Below, in pieces: positions 12,640-22,677 of a DNA stretch of 48,310 nt. The position numbers and the translations under genes are program-made. The notes under the pieces were generated by a model, which ran no database searches, was not told the origin of the DNA, and saw only the letters and a program-made list of their open reading frames with translations. This stretch comes from Spirogloea muscicola. Its lineage: Eukaryota; Streptophyta; Zygnematophyceae; Spirogloeales; Spirogloeaceae. Position 1 is the first letter of the stretch. Each line of letters opens with the position of its first letter. The stretch covers positions 464,466 through 512,775 of the forward strand of contig WELB01000009.1 in assembly GCA_009602725.1 (NCBI GenBank). Reading direction: 5' to 3'.

Positions 12640-13240
12640 CGGCGGGCCGCGCGGATCCGCGGCCCCGGCCAGCGTCGGGCGGGTGCCAGCAACAGGCCGA
12701 TCACGCGGAGCCGNGGGGGGGGCGTGTTGAACGAATGAAGCCCCTGCGGGCGGGCCGCAGCTTCCGCCTCCGCCCGCCACCTTCCGTGCAGCACGTCAGC
12801 GGCGGGCCCCATCTAACGCTTTTGGCGCGCCCCCCCCGCCGCTGGCGAGGATGCCTCCCCTTTCGAGGGAGGGGTCTGGTAACGTCTTGATTGGCTTTGG
12901 GAGAGGGTATTGCGGCCCGGCGGGGAGTGAGGGCCCCCTTGCCCGTTGGGGGGGGGGCACTTTCACCACCCACCAAGCGCCGCCACCAACGAGGCGACGG
13001 CCAACGCTCCGACGGGAGCGGGGCCGCTTGAACGCCAGCCGGCAGCGCGCCGTTCGATACCGCCGCCCCTGCCGACGGGAGCAACGGTCGCCTCTCCTCG
13101 CTCCCCGCGTCCCATTGACACCTCCTCGTGCTCCGATGGACGCCGACAAGCCCGGTCTGCTGGTCCCGCTCACCCCCTTGCATCGGCACTTCCGGCCATC
13201 CTTCCCCAACCCCCCATCCCTCCTGCTGATCCATCCTCCC
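12640..13240. other. Intergenic upstream of DRP1, GC-rich, single N
   Basis: This holds the DRP1 promoter side. Open frames on both strands here are GC-composition artefacts without a recognisable domain. An N at 12714 sits in a run of eight or more G, so the local frame cannot be trusted. Confidence 0.4.
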
Positions 13241-13630
13241 CCTGTTTTACCATTGCATCCTCAGGCCCCTTTGTAGCTGCTCACCGCTCTTAGGCCCCTC
13301 TGAACCTTTGTGAATTCTTTTTGGGCTGGCTTTTCGCAGCCCTTGCCCCCATTGGGAGTGCCACTTCTTTCTCCTGCTATATTTGCTGCCTCACTCCTCC
13401 TCTAGCAGCTCCAGCAGGACAGGATGTCAAGGCCCCAATCGTGGCACAGCCCCCTTTCACAGCCCTCTTCCCCCCCCCCACCCCTCCATTCCTCCTGGCA
13501 CTGCTGCTGCCTCACTCCACTAGCAGCTCCAATAGCTGCTAGATGCTAGCTGCTACGTCATAAGATGTGCTTACCTTTGTGCTTGGCCATACTGGCCTTC
13601 GATTGTTTCAAACACACGAAATTCTATCCT
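13240..13630 (+). mobile_element. Retroelement 3' untranslated fragments
   Basis: The stretch at about 13285-13375 (GGCCCCTCTGAACC, then TTTTTGGGCTGGCTTTTCGCA and ATTGGGAGTGCCACTTCTT) is nearly identical to 17815-17897. A second conserved piece, GATGTGCTTACCTTTGTGCTT followed by GGCCATACTGGCC, starts near 13563 and matches the block after the LTRGY-stop signature at 17649, 22487 and 36151. No coding part of the element is left. Confidence 0.55.
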
Positions 13631-13682
13631 TGCGAGCGGCGGACCCAAGGAGCCACCGGCGCTTTGGCGCGCGCCTCTCTCC

Positions 13683-14298
13683 GTGCTCGAATCGGCATTT
13701 ATTATGTTTCTTCCTCATGCGCACCGCGCGCCCTCTTCTCTGGCGATGTCAGGATCCGTCGTGTTGCCCACCGTGCCCGCGGCTTGCCCCGTGCCCACGG
13801 CCGTCACGATGCAGGAACCACTCGGTCCGTCATCTCCCAACAAGCGGCCGCGAGCGGCTGCGAAGCATCCCCCGGGCCTCGCCCCGTCGCAAAGTGTCAC
13901 CTCCAACGTCAGCAGCCGCTTGTCCACCGTCGGAGCTGACACTTCGGGCCTGGCAGCAAAGCCCTGAACCTGAGCCGCGCACTTCACCTTCAGCCACCCC
14001 AGCCCGCGCGAGGCGCCGCTCTTTCCGCCGCCGCCGCCGCCGCCGCCGCAGCAGCAACGCCGCAGCAGGACGCCTACGCTCCTGAGAGTCCTCGCTTTCT
14101 CAGAGCGCTGGCTGCGGCCCCTGCGACGACTGCGCCGAGCGGCGCCGTAGCCCGGTGCCAGGCCCGGCGGGCTGGCCGCCAACCGTAAGGGCCTCCGCCA
14201 GCATTCGCAGCGGCGCCGTTAGGACAGGACCTCGACGCGCGTCGTGTCCGGCGCGCCGCTTTCGCCGCCTGCCGGCGCCGCCGCTGCCTGCCGGCGCC
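13683..14298 (+). other. IMP3 upstream region, GC-rich
   Basis: This stretch separates the repeat from the IMP3 start. A plus-strand frame from 13683 to 13967 stays open for 94 codons (with SPNKRPR near its middle), and a (CCG)n/(CAG)n tract lies at 14023-14060. I recognise no domain. It most likely holds the promoter and 5' untranslated region of IMP3; a short unknown gene cannot be excluded. Confidence 0.3.
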
Positions 14299-16035
14299 AT
14301 GCGGAAGCTGAAGTTCCACGAGCAGAAGCTGCTGAAGAAGGTCAACTTCCTGCAGTGGAAGAACGAGCACAATTTGCGGGAGGTGCAGGCCCTGCGGCGC
14401 TACCACATAACGGACCGCGACGACTACAAGAAGTGAGTCTCCCCGGGCTTGGCTTGGCCCCACCTTCCCTCCCCAGGCCAGCGCAATGGATATAGAGTGG
14501 CTGGCTGCTCTCAGCAGCCTCAGTCATCGACGGTAGTGCCACCCCGACTCGACGCTACCAAAGCAAACACGACCCCACACATTCCCAGTCATACCGAGCT
14601 TCCAGGGCCTAAGTTAGGGTACAGACGGAGTGAGGAGGAGACATGGTTCAGACGGAGTGAGGTGGAGACATCTTCAGGTTTACTGAGTTCCATCAGGACA
14701 GATGGAACTTCGGGTGGATTGCCATGCATCGAGGCTTGATAGGCGTTATTGCTGCTACAGAAGCGGTTGTGCACAATCCATTATGGGGCAGCCTGTGAAG
14801 CACCTTCAGTTGCCGTCTTCCAGGTACAACAAGCTCTGCGGCATGGTGACCAAGCTTGTGAGCGTGGTGAAGAAGTTGGACCCCAAGGACCCCTTCCGCA
14901 TCGAGATGACGGACCAGCTGCTAGAGAGGCTGTACGTTCTTATTTTAGGCACGGAATATCTCACAGAAAAGCCTCAGGCTTTTGCTGTGTGTTTGACAGC
15001 TTCAGAAGTAGAATAGGGGTGTTCTATATTGGTTTCCCAGAAGAGAAGCAGCATAAGCGTTGTCCATGGAGCCTTGCCTGGCTCCAACCACTCTGTCATT
15101 GCTGTAATTCCAGGTCCTGTTTTGTTCGAGTGTAGAAGAAGGACATATCTCTTCTCTTATCCTCTTCGAGGATCTCTTGTGCAGTCAATGCCTCGTCTAT
15201 TCTCATTTCCTTGATCATAAGCTCCACATATTTTGCTGCAGGTACAACATGGGTATTATTCCAACGAAAAAAAGCTTGGCGCTTTGTGACAAGCTTTCAA
15301 CCTCGTCCTTCTGCAGGTAGGAACATGATCTCTTGGAGTAGTCAGTGGGGTGATCATGCCAAGGAATTGTCCAGTTGTATTAGCATATGCCTGAGAGGCC
15401 ATACTTTGAGTAGTGCTTGTGCAGGAGGTGTGTTGGCACTACAGGAGAATTTGGGCTTCTGCTGCCATGCCTTTCGCTTCTTTGAAAGCCAGTCAGTACG
15501 GTGTTCACATTCATTATGTTCTTGAGCAGGAGTGAGATTTTGACTTGCTTGTTGCTTTCACAGGAGGAGACTGGCAGTTGTGATGGTTCGCTTGAAATTT
15601 GCCGAGACTATGCGAGAAGCAGTCACATTCGTTGAGCAAGGCCGTATCCCGCCTCCACATTCCGAGTACTTGACCTGAATTTTATGTATTTCTACCAGGG
15701 TCTTTGTCTTGCATGAGCTGCAGCTGCTTAACCTGCACATTTCTCGAATTCAATTTGATTCACTCTCGATGGTGAGTGTTGAGAAGCGTAGGTATCTTTC
15801 CAAGCAAGTTCCCCTACCCTTAATCTGGCCATTGCTCGAGCGATTCCCAACCTGCCTGCTCTTATCCTTGACATCAACATCAGACATTCGCGTTGGGCCA
15901 GAGACGGTCACAGACCCAGCTTTTCTGGTCACTCGCAACATGGAAGATTTTGTCACCTGGGTTGACACATCCAAGATCAAGCGCAAGGTGCTCAAATACA
16001 ATGACCGGCTGGACGATTTTGACCTTCTTGAGTAG
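14299..16035 (+). CDS. IMP3: U3 snoRNP protein IMP3
   Basis: Component of the small-subunit processome; it pairs U3 snoRNA with pre-18S rRNA in the nucleolus. Exons: 14299-14432, 14824-14931, 15242-15316, 15564-15643, 15884-16035. All introns are GT-AG and in phase, giving 182 residues (human 184). The start [17 protein letters not shown] is nearly the human start. Other hallmarks are DDYKKYN across intron 1, SSFCRRRL across intron 3, the S4-domain block VEQGHIRVGP across intron 4, and the end [19 protein letters not shown] with IKRKVLKYN and DDFDLLE. The sequence matches the family across its whole length, so no exon seems to be missing. Confidence 0.96.
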
Positions 16036-17400
16036 GACAGGCTGCTGGTGAAGCACCACAGTATGTCGGCTGCTCTCACTACCCCACAATCAGCCCGGCA
16101 GATTGGGCAACAAAGGCTCCTTCATCCATTCAACCTGCAGGCAAGTTCTGCACCTGCAAACCCCTGTGACCCTCACAGAGCCTTGTACATGGTAGCACGG
16201 TGCTAGTTCAGCTCTTGACCAGATATATCAATTTCATGCAAGTATGGTGCTGCATGAAAACAATGATAGCGGTGTTGAGGCAAGAGAACCAGGTACCTTC
16301 CAGCACATTAGCGTACTTGATTGTGCACTTTACAACCATATGCAAAGCAGTCATCATTGACAACGTGCTGGTTGGGTGATCTAGGCGGTGAGCACATGGT
16401 GATGGACCTCCATCTATCCACATGTTGTCCCAACGACGTGGCTAATATGGGGCAGCTTGTTTTCCTGAGGAAGCACCCCCCCTCCCCCCCCCCCTCCCCT
16501 CACCGAATTCCAAACTCCTTATGTGGCTGTGCATTAGTACTAGATCAAATACCTGCAAAAGCTGCACCCCGGATCCAGAGGGCAGTATCTCGGCTTCTCA
16601 TATATTACATTGCCCGGTTACCTGTCTAGCTAAACATAGCTGAACACTCTCTATATTGACCATGTTGACTCATTGCTTAGCTAATGGAGGTGAATATGGC
16701 ACTATACGTGCAACGATCTTCCCTTATATTCTGGACATAAAGTGGAGGTCACATACACATTGCGGCCTAGTATCTGCCATCGCTAACATCATTTGCCGAT
16801 GCTTGAGGTCTCACAGTGCCTCGTGCTCTCGCCCTAGCTCACCAGCAGCCACGGCCTAAGGGCCTGGTGGGAGTTTGACTGCGGCGCCCTCTTGCAGCTG
16901 CAGATTGTGGCACTGAGAGCTGTGGTTCACCACTGGCACACACTCACTTTTGCGGCTGAAAGGCGAGAATTACAGGTTCTACTAAAAGCAGGCGCTCGCT
17001 TGAAAGGCCAACCTGAAGAGACTGGATAAGACTCAGAGAGATTGCCAAAAGAAATCACACAATACCTAGGCAAAAGCAAAGGGTATGGCAAATCTAGTGA
17101 TTTTTACGGTCGGTCACTTGGTGACCCATGGTCGACAAGGCACGAATGCACTAGCGGGAGGGCAATTGAGGCTCTTTCAAAGATGAGAAAGTGTCTGTGA
17201 GACGCTGGCTCACTAAAGAGAGGAAGACTCTTCCAGTGAGGGCTCACAAAGGAATGGAAGGGGTGCTTTTCCCCCGTCCAACCATTGGGCCGGTGTCTGC
17301 CCTTCTTTAGCCCACTGTACCTCGAGGCTCCCCTTCCCCTTCCCCTTTCTTCCATACCCTACTCGAGAACATAGCGAGTCTGGGATATGCACGACGCGAG
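16036..17400. other. Intergenic, with a C-rich tract
   Basis: It contains the IMP3 3' side and a C-rich low-complexity run at about 16486-16505. I see no conserved reading frame. The last 250 bases lead into the retroelement fragment at 17404. Confidence 0.45.
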
Positions 17401-17403
17401 GAT

Positions 17404-17905
17404 ATGCTCCCAGCCCAGATGGGTATGCCGGCAGCCTATCTGTCATTTCTGCGACGTCGAGTGTCAACCTGTCTGCAACGAGCTCAGGCGTATGCTCTGC
17501 ATCAGAAAGCTGGTCGAGCCTTAGCTGCTGGCACAAGAGCTAGTCGATTGCCGTCCGGTATTCGAGCATCAGCTAGCGACCTCTATATGCTGACTCGTGG
17601 TTACTGAGCGGGTCAGCTTAGCAGCAGGTGACGTACATTTGTCCAATGTGCTTGCCTTTGTACTTGGCCACACATGGCCTCCCCATCTCTTAATATACAC
17701 GCATTCCTTCGTAGACTGACGTTCCCCGAGCGCTCCCCTTCTGAAAGACTCCCTCTTCTCCCTCTCTCTCCTCCATCTTCATTGGATTTGCACCCCGCGG
17801 ATTTTCACGTTTGTAGGCCCCTCCGAACCTTTGTCAACTCTTTTTGGGCTGGCTTTTCGCATCCCTTGCCCCTATTGGGAGTGCCACTTCTTCTTTGATT
17901 TGCAC
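17404..17905 (+). mobile_element. Retroelement 3' end with C-terminal tail and 3' untranslated region
   Basis: The plus frame reads LQRAQAYALHQKAGRALAAG and then SDLYMLTRGY with TGA at 17605-17607. It continues into GCGGGTCAGCTTAGCAGCAG and GATGTGCTTGCC-type 3' sequence. The 66 bases at 17640-17705 are identical, inverted, to 35839-35904, so at least two copies are fairly recent or under conversion. The end near 17815-17897 repeats 13285-13375. This is the best copy for defining the family's end. Confidence 0.65.
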
Positions 17906-17997
17906 CCCGCGCGCCGCGCCTTCGCTGAGCTGACACCCCTAAGCAGTATGTCGGCCAGCCAATACTTGTGATAGGTTGATCAATCCACAATTATTTG

Positions 17998-18115
17998 TGA
18001 TACGATCATACCAGGGCCACTACACCGGATCCCATCAGAACTCCGCAGTTAAGCTCCCTTGGGCGAGAATAGTACTGGGATGGGTGACCTCCCGGGAAGT
18101 CCTCGTGTCGTATCC
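17998..18115 (+). rRNA. 5S ribosomal RNA
   Basis: The sequence follows the plant/green algal 5S rRNA closely over its whole length: GATCATACCAG at the start, CACCGGATCCCATCAGAACT in the middle, AGTTAAGC with GGGCGAGA (box A and intermediate element region), and GATGGGTGACC with GGGAAGTCCTCGTGT (box C). The ends pair as GATACGA (17999-18005) with TCGTATC (18108-18114), forming helix I. Length is about 118 bases. Ends are set by this helix and may shift by one or two bases. Only one copy is in the window. Confidence 0.95.
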
Positions 18116-18121
18116 ACAACA

Positions 18122-18125
18122 TTTT
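18122..18125 (+). terminator. RNA polymerase III T-run after 5S rRNA
   Basis: Four T residues follow the 5S gene by seven bases, the usual minimum for RNA polymerase III termination. This suggests that the gene could be transcribed, although other copies may provide most 5S RNA. Confidence 0.6.
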
Positions 18126-18333
18126 GCCTAGGCTAATACGCCCTTCCCCCTNCCCTCCCCCCTGCAGGGCCCTTCCATTATGCGCTGATTTTAAGCGATG
18201 AAACAGCCGCCCCTTTCAGACATTGCCCGTTCCTTTCAGGCCGCGCTGTCTTCTTTCAGGCTGAGCTTTACACAGCCCTCGCCCACATTGGATAAGTTAG
18301 CTTCCGAAAAGCTGCCAGTCCTTCTCTGTAAGC

Positions 18334-21232
18334 CATGCGCCATGTGCTTCGGATCGTCGCTCCGGAGAGATCGTGCCTAGCATGGCGCGGTTCTGCAGCT
18401 GCCGCCGCTCCACTATGCCGCCTCCTTGCTCTGGCCAGGACAGGTGTGAAGCTCTGGGAGGAGCGACTTGAGTACAGGAATCTGTCGGCGGACTGCAACT
18501 GAGGAAGTCTGTGCGTTACCTCTTCATGCGCCCCGCGCGCCTTCTCTCTCCATGGAGCAAGGGAACAGCTGGACTTGGAGACATAGCTGCCTACTGCGCC
18601 GGCCCTGGTCGGGCTACGCTTTGACGACGACACAACTTAGTGCCGGGCAACAGTGCTGAGGTGTCCACCAGGCTTCTAAATAGCTTGTGGCAGACTGACA
18701 TTCATGAGTCGTAGACTACCACCAGTGGCAGCCCCAACCTTCATCTTCTGGTCAGGAGGTTGCAGGTGGCTACTGCGAGTCTGCCTACATGGCCATGGAC
18801 CACAAGTACAACCTGCTAGCATCTGTTGCCCAGTCATTGAAGGCCCGAGTAGAGGCAGGAGGAAGGCAGCTGGAAGAGGCACAAGCCCAGGTTAGACGAC
18901 AATATTCGTGATATCGAATGTGAATGCCTGAAGCTGATTGGCTGCTAGGTTTTTCCTTTACGATATTTTGCTGCTATGATAGCAGCCTACCAATCGTGCA
19001 TTGTCCATAGGAGGGATGATCAGTAACAAAACTCTGCCTCAGAAGTTTTTGCTGTGGTCCAAGCAGAACATATGACCTGTTTTCTAGATGGATTTCATCT
19101 GTCCAGGATCTGCTACACACTGTCATTTGAGACAAAGATGTAGATCAAGGATCACAGCTTTACTATGCCGTGTGTTTCTTACATGGTGTCCTACCTCATG
19201 GTGCAGGTAGAGAAGAGGAAGGAATTACTGCTGTCATCCTGCCACGTGATGACAGTGAGCACATCATGGCCCCGTTGAGAGCTCATTGCACAGAACAGAA
19301 GTAGTCTTCTGAATTCTCGGAAGGGTGGGGCACTACAGCTGCTGGAACTTTGGCAACTACATATCTAGCAGATTCTTTTCTCTAATACAGGCTGGCCTTG
19401 CACATGGCAGCAAAGTGCTGAGCGCCAAGCCTGCTGCCAGCTGGAATTACCCGAAGGTGCAGCCCTGAAAGTTTTGGAAGTAATGGACACTGAGCAGCAT
19501 GTAGTTGGAGACACACTTGCCATTGCCATGCGTCTGCAGAGCTGCCTTCCAAAGTATGACAGGCTTACCATAAACAACTTGGCACAGCCTTCGATTTGCA
19601 CAACAGTTTAGAGCTTAGCTGCAACTCAGATAGCAAAGCGCAGCATATGTATCTAGGCTAGTAGCAAACTCCATCTGTGGTCCTGCTTCTGGTGCAGCGC
19701 TCCAATTGTGTACAAGTCAATGTGACAAAGGCCAGTAGCATATGTTACATGGATTTTTTGGACATGCAAATGCCAGTATGACGGCTCTGACAAGGGCGTA
19801 GGGGATGCAGGCAGTATCAGCTTGCAACTGTGTACCTGCTGCCCACTTGTCATCAAGGGCCAGCAACATGTCGCTCATCAGGACAACCAATTTGCAACCT
19901 CCAGCAGCCAGACTTCAATGTTGTGCTCTCCGTGCCAATCAGTGCAGTGCGGGGGCTTGACAACCCCATGTCTGTCAATACTCTTGTAGTGGCGTCGATT
20001 CAACTCAAGGATTGCTCTGAAGGAGTCAAAACGCTAGGTGGAGATATAAGGACGCAAGTCGTGCATGCTATTCAAGCTCTACCTTCAATTGACGTCCACA
20101 TCCAACAGCTTTTACAGCCACTGCTTCCATCCCAAGTCCCAAGTACATGCTGGCAAGGTGCAGTGTAGCTCAGGTTGTGCATTCGTAAATTTCCACATGA
20201 AAGCCCAGTGCTCGGCTGCTTGCATGTTGGCAGAATGATGTGGCCTTACACAACTACAGCTCTTGCATCTGGCCTTGCGGTGGGTCAGCTGCTGTCAGAT
20301 CGGACCTTCTCGTGTCAGCGATTGGAGAAGCTTCCTTGCCAACCGCACTTGATGAGATCATCACGTGCGCACTCCACATGGATCACAGGCCAGCTCGCTA
20401 TGCACCAGTTTGTGTGGTAGGCCCCTCTGATTTAGCATGAAGACCAGATGTGCTGTTGTTTGCTTGCTTCATTTAGACAATGTATGTTATATGATTCTCA
20501 CGGTAGCAGCTTGTCCTGTACTCCTGGGCCTCAGTGCGACATTCTCTTGCCCAGCTTCGGCGAGCACTGCAGCAATGATACAGTATATGCGCATGCTTGT
20601 CACTGTTGCTGTTATTGGCTAGGCTGGCAGCAATGCTCACAGGTTGTAAGACTCCTTCCCTCTTGGCAGGGCCAATTGGGCCTGGTTGCAAAACAGGGCA
20701 GCCCATGTGCAGACGCAACTTTGACAATCCTCAACCATGTTGCACACCTCAGCATTCGCGCAATGGACAAGGACTGGCTTGCTATTTTGCAGCAGTCGGT
20801 CTTCTTCGAGCTACCACCCGGTACGCAGATCTTGGAGGCTTCTTTGCCTTCATATGCAAACACATCTGAGTCCCATGACAAACAAACTGTAAGGACATTG
20901 TGTGCAAAATTATTGGACGCTTTGTGGAACCAACATGAAGTAATATGTCAGCTGTGGACTACTGACTTGCCAGCTTGTCATGCTGCACACCAGGTTGCCA
21001 TATGTCAACTGACAATACCAGCCTGGGGGCACTCAGCGCATCAGCAGCCTTTGCAGTTGCCCTCCTTGAGGAAGTGGATGCTTCAGACCAGCTCACTGAG
21101 CAAAGCGGCTTGTCGGCACATTGCTGGCGACAAAGACAGAACCTGATGCTTGCAAAGGCAAGGACGGATGCTCTTTGTATGCAGCTCCTTAGGTTCTTGA
21201 GACCCCACTTGGATCCACGGTTGAGCACTTGA
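18334..21232 (+). CDS. Multi-exon gene, product not recognised, N-terminal coiled coil likely
   Basis: Several exon-like stretches on the plus strand have coding character and good splice sites. Well-bounded ones are 18766-18890 (YMAMDHKYNLLASVAQ, then EAGGRQLEEAQAQ), 19207-19254 (VEKRKELLLSS) and 19441-19553 (LELPEGAALKVLEVMD); the first two join in phase 0. Further likely exons lie in 19910-20110, about 20290-20416 (ending YAPVCV before GTAGGC), 20643-20993 (VVRLLPSWQGQL, NHVAHLSIRAMDKDWLAIL) and about 21043-21232 (VALLEEVDASDQL, ends PHLDPRLST-stop). A first exon from ATG 18334 is possible. The early exons look helical and charged. I could not connect all phases and know no family that fits, so number and order of exons are provisional. 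Confidence 0.45.
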
Positions 21233-21329
21233 CAACTGCAAGTTGACTCATAATGAGCACATAACCTCCTCATCATGTGATGTGGAGCCTTCTCATCTCA
21301 AGGAACCTCTCATCTGACTGCGGTCTCCC

Positions 21330-22012
21330 GGCCCATTCCAGCAGCTTCAACTTCATCACTACATGTGCAGCTCCACTCGGCTACGCCGCAAGAGTGGGCC
21401 TTTGTCACTACTCGTGATGCTGGTGCATCGCTTCGCGGGCGCCAGCTTGCTGCTCAGACTCTCCTTCTGTTGTGGTCATTGTATGTGGGCCCTCATGTAC
21501 CAGTTTGCACTTTTGCAGGGTTGTGGTGATTGGTGAAATAGGCTTTGGGTGGCCAGTGCAAGAGGAACTGCTATGAGCTGGGCGAAAGGGCTTCATTCTG
21601 TTCCTCTTTATTCTTATGTGGCCATGTCCTCACATTCACTGTTCATATAGGAGCCCAATCTCCTCATTGCTGGAGGCGAGGGCGCGCCAGTGACCAGCTT
21701 GTACCCTATAAGGGGCTTAAAGGCCTCAAGGATAAGAGGGGCTGGCCACTCCTCTCCGGTGCCCCCAACACGGAGGTTAGGGGGAGCACGCAGAGAGCTG
21801 TCATTGTTGGCCGTAGGGAGAAAGTGCTTGCAGATGTTAGGAGAGCAGCTGTGGAGGCCAGCCAAATGCTTACAAGGATGGGTCAGGGTGGGTACTTTAC
21901 GACTACAGGCCAAAGAGGGCGCTCAGTTTTCCCTCGCAGCAAAATGAAGGAGCATGCTGAGAGGGGGATTTGTGAGTACCGCTACAAGCCAGAGGCAGCT
22001 GCGAAAGCTTGA
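21330..22012 (+). CDS. Possible further exons or small separate gene, unknown
   Basis: A frame near 21345-21480 reads QEWAFVTTRDAGASLRGRQL and LAAQTLLLLW. A later frame ends at 22012 with VLADVRRAAVEASQMLTRMG and EYRYKPEAAAKA-stop. Both could belong to the gene at 18334-21232 if its apparent stop at 21232 is intronic, or to a small gene of their own. A competing frame at 21690-21947 is equally open, so the assignment is weak. No domain is recognised. Confidence 0.25.
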
Positions 22013-22282
22013 CCCATGTGATGCAACAGTGGAGACAGTGGGAGCAGTGGGGACACGGATGCCCAGTCCATAGACACCAGCCCCAACTGCACGATGCCCC
22101 AGGAGGCTTTGCACCCTGCTTGAAGCATCAGAACCCCGTAAGTCAAACAGGCGTCACCGCAAGGCTCCTTGGAGCAACGTAGGTACCCAATCCCCGTGCC
22201 CCATACAGTGCACCTTGCAGAAGGTCGTGAGAGTCACTCGACCGAATGCTCTGGGCACTGTGAAGCATGTTCATCCTTATCC

Positions 22283-22535
22283 TCATTGTAGCCTCCTTCG
22301 TATTGGGTCGACGCCTTGGCCAAGTGCAGGGTAAGCATACACAGCGAGTGCGAGTGCCAGGCCTGCTTGCAAGTGCACGGCTTGAGCTTTGTAACGCTGG
22401 AAGGAGGCAAGCATAGACAAGGCCCGTCTAAGTGCTGACTCGTGGTTCCTGAGCGGGTCAAGCCTAGCAGCAGGTGATGTACATCTGTCGATGTGCTTGC
22501 CGTGGTACTTGGTCACTGGGGCCCTCCATCACTCA
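22283..22535 (+). mobile_element. Retroelement 3' end remnant (LTRG-stop variant)
   Basis: At 22432-22452 the plus strand reads V-L-T-R-G-S-stop, then GAGCGGGTCAAGCCTAGCAGCAGG and GATGTGCTTGCC, matching the family's 3' side at 17605-17665. On the opposite strand at about 22370-22410 a stretch reads FQRYKAQAVHLQAGLAL, which resembles the family tail LQRAQAYALHQKAGRAL, so two insertions in opposite orientation may meet here. It ends about 140 bases before the NPG1/TTC7 start region. Confidence 0.45.
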
Positions 22536-22677
22536 ATGCAGTGCAGTGCATAGTCCCCTTGGCACATTCTGCTCAATTTGGCGTTAAGCAGCTGGAAATT
22601 GTTGGGAATGCTATAATCCTAAATCGCTCTGTCTGTGGGACGCCGCCGCCGCCGCTGCCGTCGCCGCCGCCGCCGCC

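Noticed and set aside
12701-13234. Long minus-strand frame upstream of DRP1
   Set aside because: It spans an N in a homopolymer, has low-complexity Arg/Gly/Pro composition and no domain.
19365-19856. Minus-strand frames in the unknown-gene region
   Set aside because: They have no motif and lie opposite exon-like plus-strand sequence with good splice sites.
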